DNA of 54,494 bases from positions 1-54,494 of the forward strand of contig JAIPFM010000181.1 of the NCBI GenBank assembly GCA_021736645.1, written 5' to 3'. Position numbers and translations under genes: made by a program. The notes beneath the pieces are model-generated. The model was not told the DNA's origin, ran no database searches, and was given only the letters and a program-made list of their open reading frames with translations. Position 1 is the first letter of the stretch, and the number at the start of each line of letters is the position of its first letter. The DNA is from Phycisphaerae bacterium. GTDB lineage: Bacteria; Planctomycetota; Phycisphaerae; Sedimentisphaerales; Anaerobacaceae. Below, in pieces: positions 44,170 to 53,153 of this stretch.

Positions 44170-45540
44170 GTGCTATCATTTGTGCTGTTGTGCGTGTGCC
44201 TGGGCCTCGGTCACCTGTTGCGGACCAGAATTCGAGGACTCCAGCGTCTGTATTTACCCAGTTGTGTGGTGGGTGGGATCATAGGATTGCTCGTCATGCG
44301 GGCATTGAACAATGTCACGGATCCCGGTCTCACAGGCACCATCTCAGCCACCAATCTGTTCATCAACGACACACTGACACAGTGGCGAGCCCTGCCGGGA
44401 TTACTGATCAATGTGGTATTCGCCTGCCTGTTCCTGGGCGTGGCCCTGCCCAGATTCAACCAGATCTGGAAGAGCAGTGCCCAGCAACTGGCCTACGGTC
44501 AAATCGTGGCTTGGGGGCAATATGTGGTGGCTCTGGGCCTCTGGGTCCTGTTCATGGCCAAATTCTTTCCTGATCTGCCGGCCATGTTTGCAGGCATTCT
44601 GCCTGTGGGCTTTGAAGGCGGACACGGCACAGCCGCAGGCCTGGGCAAGGTCTTTGCAGAGCACGGCTGGGCAGCGGGCCAGGACCTGGCCCTGAGCAGT
44701 GCCACATTCGGTATTGTGTTTGCCATTATCATAGGCACCGGCCTGATCAACTGGGCCGCATACAGGGGGTTTGTGCCGCACATTGCACGGGACCACGACC
44801 TCAGCGGCATCATCCCTCAGGACAAGCGTCCCAGTGCCGGAACCCTCACAGTCCATTCCGACGCCATTGACAGCATGAGCTTTCACCTGGTCATTGTCGG
44901 CCTGGCCGTTGGCCTGGGCATACTGTTTAAGACCGGTCTGGTGAGACTGGAGGCTTCCATCCCCGCCCTGGCCAGCCTGGGACTGTTCAGAAGTTTCCCC
45001 CTGTTTCCCCTGTGTATGCTCGGGGGGCTGTGCATTCAATGGATTGAAATGCGTTTTGACTCGCATCGCCTTGTCAATCTGGGCCTGATCAGACGCATCC
45101 AGAACACGGCCCTGGATTTCCTGGTGGTCGCTGCCATTGCCACGATTCGCATCGATGTCGTGCGCACGGCCCTGGTGCCCCTGCTGATCCTGGTGGCGGC
45201 GGGCATTCTGTGGAATGTGTTCTGCGTCACCTGCCTGGCACCGCGTGTGTTCAAGGACGCATGGTTCGAACGGGCCATTGCAGAAATGGGGCAGTCCATG
45301 GGCGTCACAGCCACAGGTCTGCTTTTACTGCGTGTGGTGGACCCGGATTATGAAACCCGGGCGGCAGAAGCCTTTGCCTGTAAACAGATAATGCACGAGC
45401 CCTTTATGGGCGGTGGTCTATGGACCAGCATGGCCATTCCCCTGATCGCGATCCAGGGGCCGGGGCTGGTATTGGGCATTGCCTGCAGCGCCGTTTTCAT
45501 CTGGCTGATCAGCCTGTTTGTCATGCGTGCCAGGTCCTGA
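44170..45540 (+). CDS. GltS-family sodium/glutamate symporter
   Basis: A 456-aa polytopic inner-membrane carrier with about 11-12 hydrophobic segments in two inverted halves. The GltS-family stretch PVGFEGGHGTAAGLGKVF (about 140-160) corresponds to the first conserved re-entrant loop, and SMGVTATGLLLLRVVDP marks the second half. GltS proteins import glutamate with Na+; the exact substrate here is unproven. The start is GTG at 44170 with AAGGAG 6 nt upstream. An AT-rich perfect 8-bp hairpin (45543-45562) follows the stop. Confidence 0.85.
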   Translation: MLSFVLLCVCLGLGHLLRTRIRGLQRLYLPSCVVGGIIGLLVMRALNNVTDPGLTGTISATNLFINDTLTQWRALPGLLINVVFACLFLGVALPRFNQIWKSSAQQLAYGQIVAWGQYVVALGLWVLFMAKFFPDLPAMFAGILPVGFEGGHGTAAGLGKVFAEHGWAAGQDLALSSATFGIVFAIIIGTGLINWAAYRGFVPHIARDHDLSGIIPQDKRPSAGTLTVHSDAIDSMSFHLVIVGLAVGLGILFKTGLVRLEASIPALASLGLFRSFPLFPLCMLGGLCIQWIEMRFDSHRLVNLGLIRRIQNTALDFLVVAAIATIRIDVVRTALVPLLILVAAGILWNVFCVTCLAPRVFKDAWFERAIAEMGQSMGVTATGLLLLRVVDPDYETRAAEAFACKQIMHEPFMGGGLWTSMAIPLIAIQGPGLVLGIACSAVFIWLISLFVMRARS

Positions 45541-45542
45541 GC

Positions 45543-45562
45543 ATTTTTGTGCGAACAAAAAT
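45543..45562 (+). terminator. AT-rich hairpin after the GltS-type gene, weak terminator
   Basis: ATTTTTGT and ACAAAAAT form a perfect 8-bp stem with a GCGA loop directly after the stop codon. The stem is weak and no T-run follows, so termination is doubtful. Confidence 0.35.
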
Positions 45563-45577
45563 CATGGTTTTGGGGTA

Positions 45578-45605
45578 TTGACTCCATCCATTTTTTTTGT
45601 ACAGT
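45578..45605 (+). promoter_or_regulatory. Sigma-70-like promoter for the Gld-like ABC module
   Basis: TTGACT (45578-45583) and TACAGT (45600-45605) are separated by 16 bp, about 50 bp before the ATG at 45655. Confidence 0.5.
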
Positions 45606-45654
45606 AACTGTTTTTACATTCGATTTAACGTACTGTTATCCATTGGAGAAGCAT

Positions 45655-46377
45655 ATGATTGAAGTGAAAGAGCTTCGACGGACTTTCGGACCAGTCACGG
45701 CTGTGGACGGCGTCACATTCAACGTCGAAAAAGGACAGGTTTTGGGCCTGCTCGGCCCCAATGGCGCAGGCAAAACCACGGCGATGCGTATACTCGCCTG
45801 TTTTATCCGCCCCAACAGCGGCACGGCCTCAGTGTGCGGGCACGACATCCTCAAGGATCCTGTGGGTGTGCGCCGCGTGATCGGTTATCTGGCTGAAAGT
45901 GCCCCGTCGTACGGTGAAATGACAGTGGCCTCATTCCTGGACTTCATCTGCGATATCCGTCGCATCAAGGGCAGGGCCAGAAAACAGACCCTGGACCGGA
46001 TTGTGCCGCAGTGCTCCATTGACTCTGTGTACCACCAGACCATTGAGACCCTGTCCAAGGGATACAAGCGCCGCGTGGGTCTGGCACAGGCCCTGCTCCA
46101 CGACCCTGAAGTCCTCATCCTGGATGAACCCACCGACGGTCTCGATCCCAACCAGAAACATGAAGTGAGAAACCTCATCACGCGCATGGCCAAGGACAAG
46201 TGCATTATCATCTCCACGCACATTCTCGAAGAGGTCGATGCCGTGTGTACACGCTCCATCATCATTGCCAGGGGACAGATTCTGGCAGATTCGACGCCCA
46301 AGGCGCTCAAGGAGGAGTACAAGTGCAGTCTCGATGAGGTCTTCCGTAAGATTACCACACAACCGGTCACTGCCTAG
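45655..46377 (+). CDS. ABC transporter ATP-binding protein, GldA-like
   Basis: A 240-aa ABC ATPase. Walker A is GPNGAGKTT (about 36-44). The family signature is atypical, LSKGYKRRVGLAQAL, where LSGGQ is usual and LSKGYxQR is typical of the GldA/drug-exporter branch. Walker B is VLILDEPTDGLDPNQ and the switch His is in IIISTHILEEV. The ATG at 45655 has GGAG upstream. It starts a four-gene run (ATPase, permease, GldG-like, DUF4340) in one orientation. Confidence 0.93.
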   Translation: MIEVKELRRTFGPVTAVDGVTFNVEKGQVLGLLGPNGAGKTTAMRILACFIRPNSGTASVCGHDILKDPVGVRRVIGYLAESAPSYGEMTVASFLDFICDIRRIKGRARKQTLDRIVPQCSIDSVYHQTIETLSKGYKRRVGLAQALLHDPEVLILDEPTDGLDPNQKHEVRNLITRMAKDKCIIISTHILEEVDAVCTRSIIIARGQILADSTPKALKEEYKCSLDEVFRKITTQPVTA

Positions 46378-46418
46378 ACCTGGTTTTGATCCCTTGTGTT
46401 TTTCAATAGGAGTATGAA

Positions 46419-47150
46419 ATGAATAGTTTTATAGCCGTGTTTAAAAGGGAACTGAAGAATTACTTCACCACCCCTGTGGCTTATGTGTTTCTGGTCATCT
46501 TTCTGTTTTTCTCGGGTTATCTCACGTTTAAACAGGGATTCTACGAAACCCGTCAGGCAGACCTGTCCAAGTTCTTTATGAACCTGCCGCTCTTGTTCGT
46601 GTTCATGGTGCCCTCCACGGCCATGCGTCTGTGGGCCGAAGAACGCAAGGTGGGTTCCATTGAACTGCTCCTGACCCTGCCCATCACCATCAGGCAGGCC
46701 GTGTGGGGTAAGTTCCTGGCAGCGTGGGTGTTTCTGACCATTGCCCTGGCCCTGACCTTCCCCATGGTGATCACCGTGAACATACTCGGCGATCCTGACA
46801 TGGGCGTGATCGTCTCAGGCTACATTGGCAGCTGGCTCATGGCCGGTGCTTTTCTGGCCATTGGCAGTTTCTTCTCTGCTGTGAGCAAGAATCAGGTCAT
46901 CAGCTTTGTGTTGAGTGTGGTGGCCTGCGGCATCCTGGTGTATGCAGGCATGCCCACGACATTGAACTATCTCGCCAGCTTCCTGCCCATGGGTCTGGTT
47001 CAGGCCATTGAAGGCTTCAGTCTCAAGATCCACTTTGAATCCATGCAGCGCGGCATCCTGACCTTCAGCGATTTCTCGTACTTCGTGATTCTGATTGCCG
47101 GCTGGGTCACAGCCTGTACTGTGGTTCTGGATGAAAGGAAGGCCAACTAA
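46419..47150 (+). CDS. ABC-2-type permease, GldF-like
   Basis: A 243-aa inner-membrane protein with six hydrophobic segments. It opens IAVFKRELKNYFTTPVAYVF, the ABC-2/NosY-type start, and has LWAEERKVGSIELLLTLPI at the cytoplasmic coupling helix. It is the partner of the upstream ATPase (41 bp earlier). Its stop overlaps the next ATG (TAATG), so translation is coupled to the GldG-like gene. Confidence 0.9.
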   Translation: MNSFIAVFKRELKNYFTTPVAYVFLVIFLFFSGYLTFKQGFYETRQADLSKFFMNLPLLFVFMVPSTAMRLWAEERKVGSIELLLTLPITIRQAVWGKFLAAWVFLTIALALTFPMVITVNILGDPDMGVIVSGYIGSWLMAGAFLAIGSFFSAVSKNQVISFVLSVVACGILVYAGMPTTLNYLASFLPMGLVQAIEGFSLKIHFESMQRGILTFSDFSYFVILIAGWVTACTVVLDERKAN

Positions 47151-49111
47151 TGAATACACTACGCACCATACTCGGAGTCATACTCATACTCGTCATTGCC
47201 TTTGCAGGCATCAGCGTGTGCCAGAACCTGGGCAAACGCGTGAAACTGGATGTCACGGAAAAGAAACTCTACTCCCTGACAGACGGGTCCAAAGCCATTC
47301 TCAAGAAGCTGGGCCAGCCCATTACGGCCAAGCTGTACTTTGCCAAGATCGCGTCGCTCAAGGCACCGGACCAGATCCGCTTTTTCAGCAACTACTATGA
47401 ATATGTCAAGGCCCTGCTCGAGGAATACGCCGATCAGTCCGAAGGCATGATCAAACTCGAGGTCATCGATCCGCGTCCCTATTCCAAGGACGAAGAAGAC
47501 GCTGTGCGCTATGGCCTGAAGAGATTCAACATCACCCAAGACGGGGAGGAAGGCTTTTTCTTCGGCCTGGTCGTCCAGACCGAATTCGGTGCAGAAAAAT
47601 CCATCCCCTTCTTCTCTCCGGAACGTCAGCGGTTTGTGGAGTATGATATCAGTTACCTGATCGACACAGCCATCACACGCCAGAAGAAGGTCATTGGCGT
47701 GATGAGCTCTATCGAGGTGATGGGCGATGACGTGAGCGACTACATGCGTCAGATGATGCAGTACCAGGGCCAGCAGGTCAAAGAGCCCTGGACCGTGGTC
47801 GCACATCTCAGGCAGCAGTATGAGGTCAAGACCGTAAGCACGGATGTCAGTGACATCAATGACGTGGACCTGCTGTTTGTGATCCACCCCAAAAGTCTGC
47901 CTGAAAAGACGCAGTTCGCCATTGACCAGTATGTGCTCAAGGGCGGACGTGCCATTGTGTGCGTGGACCCGTACGCGTATGTGGATCGTCCGGAACAGCC
48001 CAACCCCATGCAGATGCAGGCGCCGCCCGTCCAAAACTCGAACCTGCCCACCCTGCTCAAGGCCTGGGGCCTGAACATGCCGGAGAACACCTTTGCAGGG
48101 GATGAAACCCTGGCCATGATGACCGCGACTGGCCAGGGAAAAACAGAGGCCATGATCGCCTACATGAATCTCACAGGCGACAGCTTTAACAAAGACAGTG
48201 CCATCACCTCGGAACTGAATTCCGTACGTGTGCCCTTTGCGGGCAAGCTGACAGTGCTGGACCCCAACAGCAACCTGACCTACACCCCCCTGCTCATGAC
48301 CACCGATAAGGGCAACACCTGGACCGTGTCCAATGCCTATGAGCTGGCCATGCTCAGTCCGGAACGTGTGCGTATGAAGTTCATGCCCGGTACAAAACCC
48401 GTGAACATGGCCTACATGGTCTCAGGCCGTTTTAACACGGCATTCCCGGATGGCATTACCATAGAGACGTCCAAACCCGACCCCAATGACCCCAATGAAA
48501 CCGTCACGGAAACCCAGAAGGTCACGGGTCTGACTCAGGCCACGGACGACTGTGCCGTGGTGGTCATCGCGGATGTGGACTTTATCAGCGATCCTCTGGC
48601 CTATCAGAAGACCTTCTTCGGTTCCATGTCGCCGATAGGTGACAACAGTGCCCTGGTGCTCAATGCCATTGAAGGCTTGTTCGGCTCCAATGAGCTGATC
48701 TCGATCCGGTCCAGAGGCAACTACACACACCCCTTCAAACTGGTGGACGACATCGAAAAAGAGGCCGAGCAGGAAACCAAAGACGAAGTGGACACCCTCA
48801 GCGCCGTGATCAGCCAGTACAACCAGGACCTTCAGAAGCTGGTCTCCAATGCCCAAGAAGGTCAGGAAAGCGTCATAGGCAGTGACATTTTGACGCAGAG
48901 ACGGAAACTTGAAGCCAAGATCCTGGAAGCCAAACGCAAACTCAATGACGTGAAGCTCAAACGCCGCGAACGTATTGAGGCCCTGGGCAATCGACTGCGT
49001 CAGTGGAACATGCTCGCTGCCCCGGCCGTCATCCTGTGTATGGCCGTGATCATCGGCGTTCGACGCAGCGTACGCAAGCGTCAGTACATCACACAGACCA
49101 GCCAGGCGTAA
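47150..49111 (+). CDS. GldG-like ABC accessory membrane protein
   Basis: A 653-aa protein with an N-terminal transmembrane segment (ILGVILILVIAFAGISVCQN) and then the family start KLDVTEKKLYSLTDGSKAIL. A large extracytoplasmic domain (about 40-600) includes a predicted coiled coil at about 530-610, and a C-terminal transmembrane segment (about 620-640) is followed by a basic tail. It is related to GldG of gliding Bacteroidota and to GldG-family proteins found with ABC-2 permeases in planctomycetes, where the exported substrate is unknown. Its ATG overlaps the permease stop. Confidence 0.88.
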   Translation: MNTLRTILGVILILVIAFAGISVCQNLGKRVKLDVTEKKLYSLTDGSKAILKKLGQPITAKLYFAKIASLKAPDQIRFFSNYYEYVKALLEEYADQSEGMIKLEVIDPRPYSKDEEDAVRYGLKRFNITQDGEEGFFFGLVVQTEFGAEKSIPFFSPERQRFVEYDISYLIDTAITRQKKVIGVMSSIEVMGDDVSDYMRQMMQYQGQQVKEPWTVVAHLRQQYEVKTVSTDVSDINDVDLLFVIHPKSLPEKTQFAIDQYVLKGGRAIVCVDPYAYVDRPEQPNPMQMQAPPVQNSNLPTLLKAWGLNMPENTFAGDETLAMMTATGQGKTEAMIAYMNLTGDSFNKDSAITSELNSVRVPFAGKLTVLDPNSNLTYTPLLMTTDKGNTWTVSNAYELAMLSPERVRMKFMPGTKPVNMAYMVSGRFNTAFPDGITIETSKPDPNDPNETVTETQKVTGLTQATDDCAVVVIADVDFISDPLAYQKTFFGSMSPIGDNSALVLNAIEGLFGSNELISIRSRGNYTHPFKLVDDIEKEAEQETKDEVDTLSAVISQYNQDLQKLVSNAQEGQESVIGSDILTQRRKLEAKILEAKRKLNDVKLKRRERIEALGNRLRQWNMLAAPAVILCMAVIIGVRRSVRKRQYITQTSQA

Positions 49112-49171
49112 CCAACCAGGGACACCCAAGCACTCGAATGACGAGTCATTTTCATACAAGGAGAAGTTTAG

Positions 49172-50287
49172 ATGAGTAACCGGAAACTTGCCATACTTGC
49201 AGTGGTGGCCGTGGCCATGGTGTGTTGGGCCATCGTGCAATCTCATCGGTCCAAGGGCACACCGTCTTTCCTGCCAGACCATCTGCTTCAGGGCCTGGAC
49301 CCTGCAGATATATATACGGTTGAAATCGGGATCGAGGATGATGTGGTGCGCCTCACACGCCAGGAATCGCAATTCGTGGTGGCCAACAAGGAAAACTACC
49401 CGGCTGCTGTCAAGCAGATCAACGAACTGATTACCCAGTGCCTGGACCTCAAACCCTCGGAACTGATCTCCAAGAGTGCCGCCAACCATGCCGATCTGGA
49501 GGTCACGGAGGACAAGGCACAGCACGTGATTCGATTCCTGGACCCGGAAGACAAGGTCATCACAGGCCTCATCATCGGCAAGACGCGGGACGGCGGCCAG
49601 GGCCAGTATGTCAGACAGGTCGGCAAGGACGACGTATACCTCGCCACGGATGTGCCCTATTTCAGGACCAGCGCCACCGACTACCTGGACCAGGCCCTGC
49701 TCTCTGTGGAAGAAAAGGACATCCAGTCCATCTCTTTGACCGGTCCCAAGGGCGCCTGCGAACTGGTCAGGCAGGACGGAGACAAACAGTACAAATACGT
49801 CAACCTCCCGGACGGCAAGCAGCTCAAGACCACGGTGGCCACCAGCCTGTTTGGGGCGATGAGCAGTCTGCGGTTTGACGACGTGAGCAAGCAGGCCCCT
49901 GAGGGTGTCACCTTTGACAGCAGCCTCAAGTGCAAGCTCAACTCTCAGGCCGTATACGAATTCAAACTGGGCAAAAAGGGCGAGGATGTCTACGTCACAT
50001 GCCAGGCTGACTACCTGGGGGAAAAGAGCGTGCAGCTCAATACCAGCCAGAAGGATTCCAAAGAAGAACTGGAGAAAAAAGAAGCCGTGCTGCTGACCCA
50101 GGAAAAGGTTCAGAAATTCAACATCAAGAATAAGGGCTGGACCTACAAGATCCCGAAATGGAAGGCCGACACACTGCTCAAGACACCTGAAGATCTTTTG
50201 GAAGACGTGAAGGTCGAAACACCGGCAGTGGCCCCGGATGTCAACACCCCGGTCATCGGGCCGACACTCCCGGATTCAAACAACTAG
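49172..50287 (+). CDS. DUF4340-domain protein
   Basis: A 371-aa protein with an N-terminal membrane anchor (KLAILAVVAVAMVCWAIVQS). Repeated DUF4340 beta modules (e.g. DIYTVEIGIEDDVVRLTRQ, VIRFLDPEDKVITGLIIGK, DDVYLATDVPYFRTSATDY) and a Pro/Val-rich C-terminal tail follow. AAGGAG precedes the ATG. It closes the Gld-like module and is typically found there, presumably as an extracytoplasmic partner of the GldG-like protein. Its TAG stop codon is itself part of the first unit of a heptamer array. Confidence 0.88.
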   Translation: MSNRKLAILAVVAVAMVCWAIVQSHRSKGTPSFLPDHLLQGLDPADIYTVEIGIEDDVVRLTRQESQFVVANKENYPAAVKQINELITQCLDLKPSELISKSAANHADLEVTEDKAQHVIRFLDPEDKVITGLIIGKTRDGGQGQYVRQVGKDDVYLATDVPYFRTSATDYLDQALLSVEEKDIQSISLTGPKGACELVRQDGDKQYKYVNLPDGKQLKTTVATSLFGAMSSLRFDDVSKQAPEGVTFDSSLKCKLNSQAVYEFKLGKKGEDVYVTCQADYLGEKSVQLNTSQKDSKEELEKKEAVLLTQEKVQKFNIKNKGWTYKIPKWKADTLLKTPEDLLEDVKVETPAVAPDVNTPVIGPTLPDSNN

Positions 50288-50320
50288 CAACTAGCAACTA
50301 GCAACCAGCAACCAGCAACC
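50281..50320. repeat. Heptamer array (CAACTAG to CAACCAG)
   Basis: Units at 50281, 50288 and 50295 read CAACTAG; those at 50302 and 50309 read CAACCAG; a partial unit follows. The first unit supplies the last codons and TAG stop of the DUF4340 gene. The array sits against a terminator. Confidence 0.9.
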
Positions 50321-50355
50321 AAAAAAAGCGGCTGATCGTCAGCCGCTCTCTTTTA
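50321..50355. terminator. Bidirectional Rho-independent terminator
   Basis: A 7-nt A-run, the stem GCGGCTGA / TCAGCCGC with a 3-nt loop, and a T-rich tail lie between the convergent DUF4340 and truD genes. The right end overlaps the truD stop codon. Confidence 0.9.
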
Positions 50356-51606
50356 TTTCATGATTTCCCGCAGCAGGACCGTGGCATAGCTGCCTGAGGG
50401 CAGGTCGAACTTCACTTCCAGATAGTCACCGAGTTTATTGCGGCCCTGAGACACGGAGGCATGGATGGGCTGCACGCGAAACGGACGACGCCCTCCTTTG
50501 GCCAGGTACTTCTGTAGGTCTGTGGTCTTGGCCAGCTTGGAGACCTGTTCCCTATGCAAGACGATGTTTTCGATTTTGCCTGCCTGGCCATGAGGCTTGT
50601 CCATCACGGGACTGTAGATGGGGCCTGTGGGGCTGATCTCGAACCGGGTACACCGGTCCTGTTCCAGGGCCGGGTTCTCCACGGAAAAACAGTGGCCATC
50701 ACTGTGTCTGTAGGCGATGTCACCGGTCAGGCACTGATCCATGCGGGGCATGCGTGCGGACAGGACCTCATTGAACAGGTGAGATTGATACGCGGATACG
50801 AGAAACCTGAGGCGTCCCTGTGTCACGCAGTCAAAGGCCTTGCCCTTGTCTCCCCGGTGTCTGACCAGGGCACTGAGCACGCGACGTGTGTCTGTCAGGT
50901 GCGCAGGACAGATCTTCAGGGCCTTGTTGAACTGGCCGCGGCTGTACAGGGTGCGCACACGAAATTCATTGGCATTGTCCAGGGCACGCGGATCGCCCAT
51001 GAGCAGATCCATGAACGCCTCTCTCTGGCCCATCAGGATCGTCTTGCCCAGGACGTGACTGTTGTCACGGTTGCCAAAACGCTGGGGGCCAAAGGCATTG
51101 GGCATGCCCCGCTCACACAGCACAGACATGATCTCCCTGGCCTGTGTCACAGCCTGATCCACGGGCATACGAAGCTCTCGAATTCGGACCCGAAAGCGAT
51201 TGCCCTTGAGCCCCCCGATCTTTAAGGGCTGATCGCAGCGACCCCAATCCAGGATTCGAATATTGCGGAGCTTGAGCCGTCGGACCCTGTCGGGCGGTAC
51301 GCGTTCAAGAGAAATCCACTGGCGTGTCACAGCATGGGCATCCTTTAACCCGGCGTACCCGATATCCCGGTTGCGTTTGCCAACCGCGTGCGCAATGGTC
51401 TCCACGGCCTCTGCTGTGGTAATGCCCTTTTTCTCTATCAAGAAATAGCAATGCGACCCCTTCTTGCCCAGAGTATTGAGGGGGATTTCCTCCACATAAA
51501 AATCCGAGACTTCGGACTTGAAGACCCCGCCCACACCGGGCAGGGCCTGCGTCATCATCGGCAAATCATTCGATGCAGCAGTGACTATAGATTTACTCTT
51601 TCCCAA
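50353..51606 (-). CDS. truD: tRNA pseudouridine synthase D, paralogue B
   Basis: A 417-aa TruD, which converts U13 of tRNA-Glu to pseudouridine in E. coli. Landmarks are SDFYVEEIPL (about 34-43), GYAGLKDAHAVTRQWIS with catalytic Asp89, LKGNRFRVRIREL, MPNAFGPQRFGNRDNSH, LVSAYQSHLFNEVLSARM and the C-terminal PSGSYATVLLREIMK. The start is TTG at 51606, supported by GGAG 6 nt upstream. It lies 202 bp downstream of a second, clearly homologous truD on the same strand. A terminator follows at 50321-50355. The active-site Asp is intact, so both copies may be functional. Confidence 0.93.
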   Translation of the reverse strand: MGKSKSIVTAASNDLPMMTQALPGVGGVFKSEVSDFYVEEIPLNTLGKKGSHCYFLIEKKGITTAEAVETIAHAVGKRNRDIGYAGLKDAHAVTRQWISLERVPPDRVRRLKLRNIRILDWGRCDQPLKIGGLKGNRFRVRIRELRMPVDQAVTQAREIMSVLCERGMPNAFGPQRFGNRDNSHVLGKTILMGQREAFMDLLMGDPRALDNANEFRVRTLYSRGQFNKALKICPAHLTDTRRVLSALVRHRGDKGKAFDCVTQGRLRFLVSAYQSHLFNEVLSARMPRMDQCLTGDIAYRHSDGHCFSVENPALEQDRCTRFEISPTGPIYSPVMDKPHGQAGKIENIVLHREQVSKLAKTTDLQKYLAKGGRRPFRVQPIHASVSQGRNKLGDYLEVKFDLPSGSYATVLLREIMK

Positions 51607-51710
51607 GGATCACTCCAGACTATTTTTGTAGATTTCACGTAAACAGAACTTCAACATTCACGGTTTATAACTGGCCAAATTGGCTTCTTAGACCGACTGT
51701 GACCCGTGTA

Positions 51711-51774
51711 CAGTTTTCAGTTTTCAGAGAAAGACATTTCTATACTGTATACTGCCTACTGAAAACTGAAAACT
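51711..51774. repeat. Heptamer-based inverted repeat between the truD genes
   Basis: CAGTTTTCAGTTTTCAG on the left has its exact 16-bp complement at 51759-51774. The right arm continues leftwards as a 7-bp-period series (TATACTG, TATACTG, CCTACTG, AAAACTG). It is another unit sequence with the same period. A further hairpin, TGAAGTT-TGCAG-AACTTCA, follows at 51775-51793. Confidence 0.8.
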
Positions 51775-51808
51775 TGAAGTTTGCAGAACTTCAGTATTAT
51801 GTATTACC

Positions 51809-53047
51809 CTATTTCATGATTTCCCGCAACAGGATCGTGGCATAGCTGCCTGCCGGCAAATCAAACTTCAGTTCAAGATACGGCCCCGATCCGCACTGCC
51901 CACGTGATATGGACGTAGTGGTGGGCCGCACCCGTAGAGGACGACGTGCTCCCCTGGCCACATTTTTCTTCATATACACAGACTGCGCCAGCAGCGATAC
52001 CTCTTCCTTCGCCAGGACTGCATTCTCGATCCGGCCTGCGTCGCTCTCCGGCCGGGTCATGCTGAGGCTGTAGATCGGGCCGGATGGGCTGATCTCAAAC
52101 CGGGTGCAACGGTCCTGCTCCAAGACAGGGTCACCGACGCGAAAACACCCGCCATTGCTGTGACTATAGGCGATATCACCTGCCAGAAGCCGATCAATCT
52201 GAGGCATACGTGCTGACAAAACCTGGTTGAACAGGTAAGACTGGTAAGCGGTCACCAGAAACCGTGTCAGACCCGGGCTCACAAAATTAAAGGCCTTGTG
52301 TTTTTCTCCCCGGTTTTTCACCAGCGCCCTGAGTATACGACGCGAGTCCATCAGGTTTCCGGGACAGACCTTCAAGGCCTTGGCGAACTGTCCCTGGCTG
52401 TAGAGAGTGCGTACTCGAAATTCATTGGGACTGTCATCAGATCTGGGATCTCCCATGAGTAGATCAAGAAACACCTCACGCTGGTTGAGCAGGACCGCCC
52501 TGCCCAGCAGATGACCATTGGCCCGGTTGCCAAAGCGTTGCGGGCCAAAGGCATTCGGCATACCCCGCTCACTGAGCACAGAAAGAATCGCTTGAGTGCG
52601 CGCCTCGGCCTGAGCCATGGGACAGCAAAGGCTGCGCAAGCGTATTCGAAAACGATTCCCCTTGAGATGGCCCATCTTCAACTTGTTGTCGTGACGACCC
52701 ATGGCCAGAAATCGGATATGTTCAAGTCTGAGACGCATGACGCGATCCGGATCAATATGCTCGATAGAAATCCATTGACGGGTCACGGCATAAGCGTCCT
52801 TGAGACCCGCATACCCGATATCGCGATCCCGCTTGCCCAGGGCCTGAGCCACACTCCTCAGGGCCTCTGCTGTGGTGAGCCCCGTTTTTTCCATCAAGAA
52901 AAAGGCGTGCGTCCCTTTGTCACCCAGCGCATAACCAGGAAGCTCCTCCACAAAAAAATCCGAAAGCCGGGTTCTATAATTTCCTCCCACACCCGGCAAG
53001 GCATGTGTGATCATCGGCACAGCCGATACAGCGCGTTCATCTGACAT
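51809..53047 (-). CDS. truD: tRNA pseudouridine synthase D, paralogue A
   Basis: A 412-aa TruD parallel to the neighbouring copy along its whole length: SDFFVEELPG, GYAGLKDAYAVTRQWIS with Asp84, LKGNRFRIRLRSL, MPNAFGPQRFGNRANGH, VTAYQSYLFNQVLSARM and PAGSYATILLREIMK. The two clearly arose by duplication but have diverged in the linkers. The ATG at 53047 is chosen; a GTG at 53083 would add 12 residues without support. Tandem truD genes are unusual, since most bacteria carry one or none. Paralogue B lies downstream in the same direction. Confidence 0.92.
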   Translation of the reverse strand: MSDERAVSAVPMITHALPGVGGNYRTRLSDFFVEELPGYALGDKGTHAFFLMEKTGLTTAEALRSVAQALGKRDRDIGYAGLKDAYAVTRQWISIEHIDPDRVMRLRLEHIRFLAMGRHDNKLKMGHLKGNRFRIRLRSLCCPMAQAEARTQAILSVLSERGMPNAFGPQRFGNRANGHLLGRAVLLNQREVFLDLLMGDPRSDDSPNEFRVRTLYSQGQFAKALKVCPGNLMDSRRILRALVKNRGEKHKAFNFVSPGLTRFLVTAYQSYLFNQVLSARMPQIDRLLAGDIAYSHSNGGCFRVGDPVLEQDRCTRFEISPSGPIYSLSMTRPESDAGRIENAVLAKEEVSLLAQSVYMKKNVARGARRPLRVRPTTTSISRGQCGSGPYLELKFDLPAGSYATILLREIMK

Positions 53048-53153
53048 AGAGGTTCCCAAAAGACACATCAAGCCAATGGTCACAGAGTCATTGACAGTGC
53101 GGCATTATACGCAAGTCAGGAGTTGCGCGTCCATGCTTAACTCTCCGGTTCGC

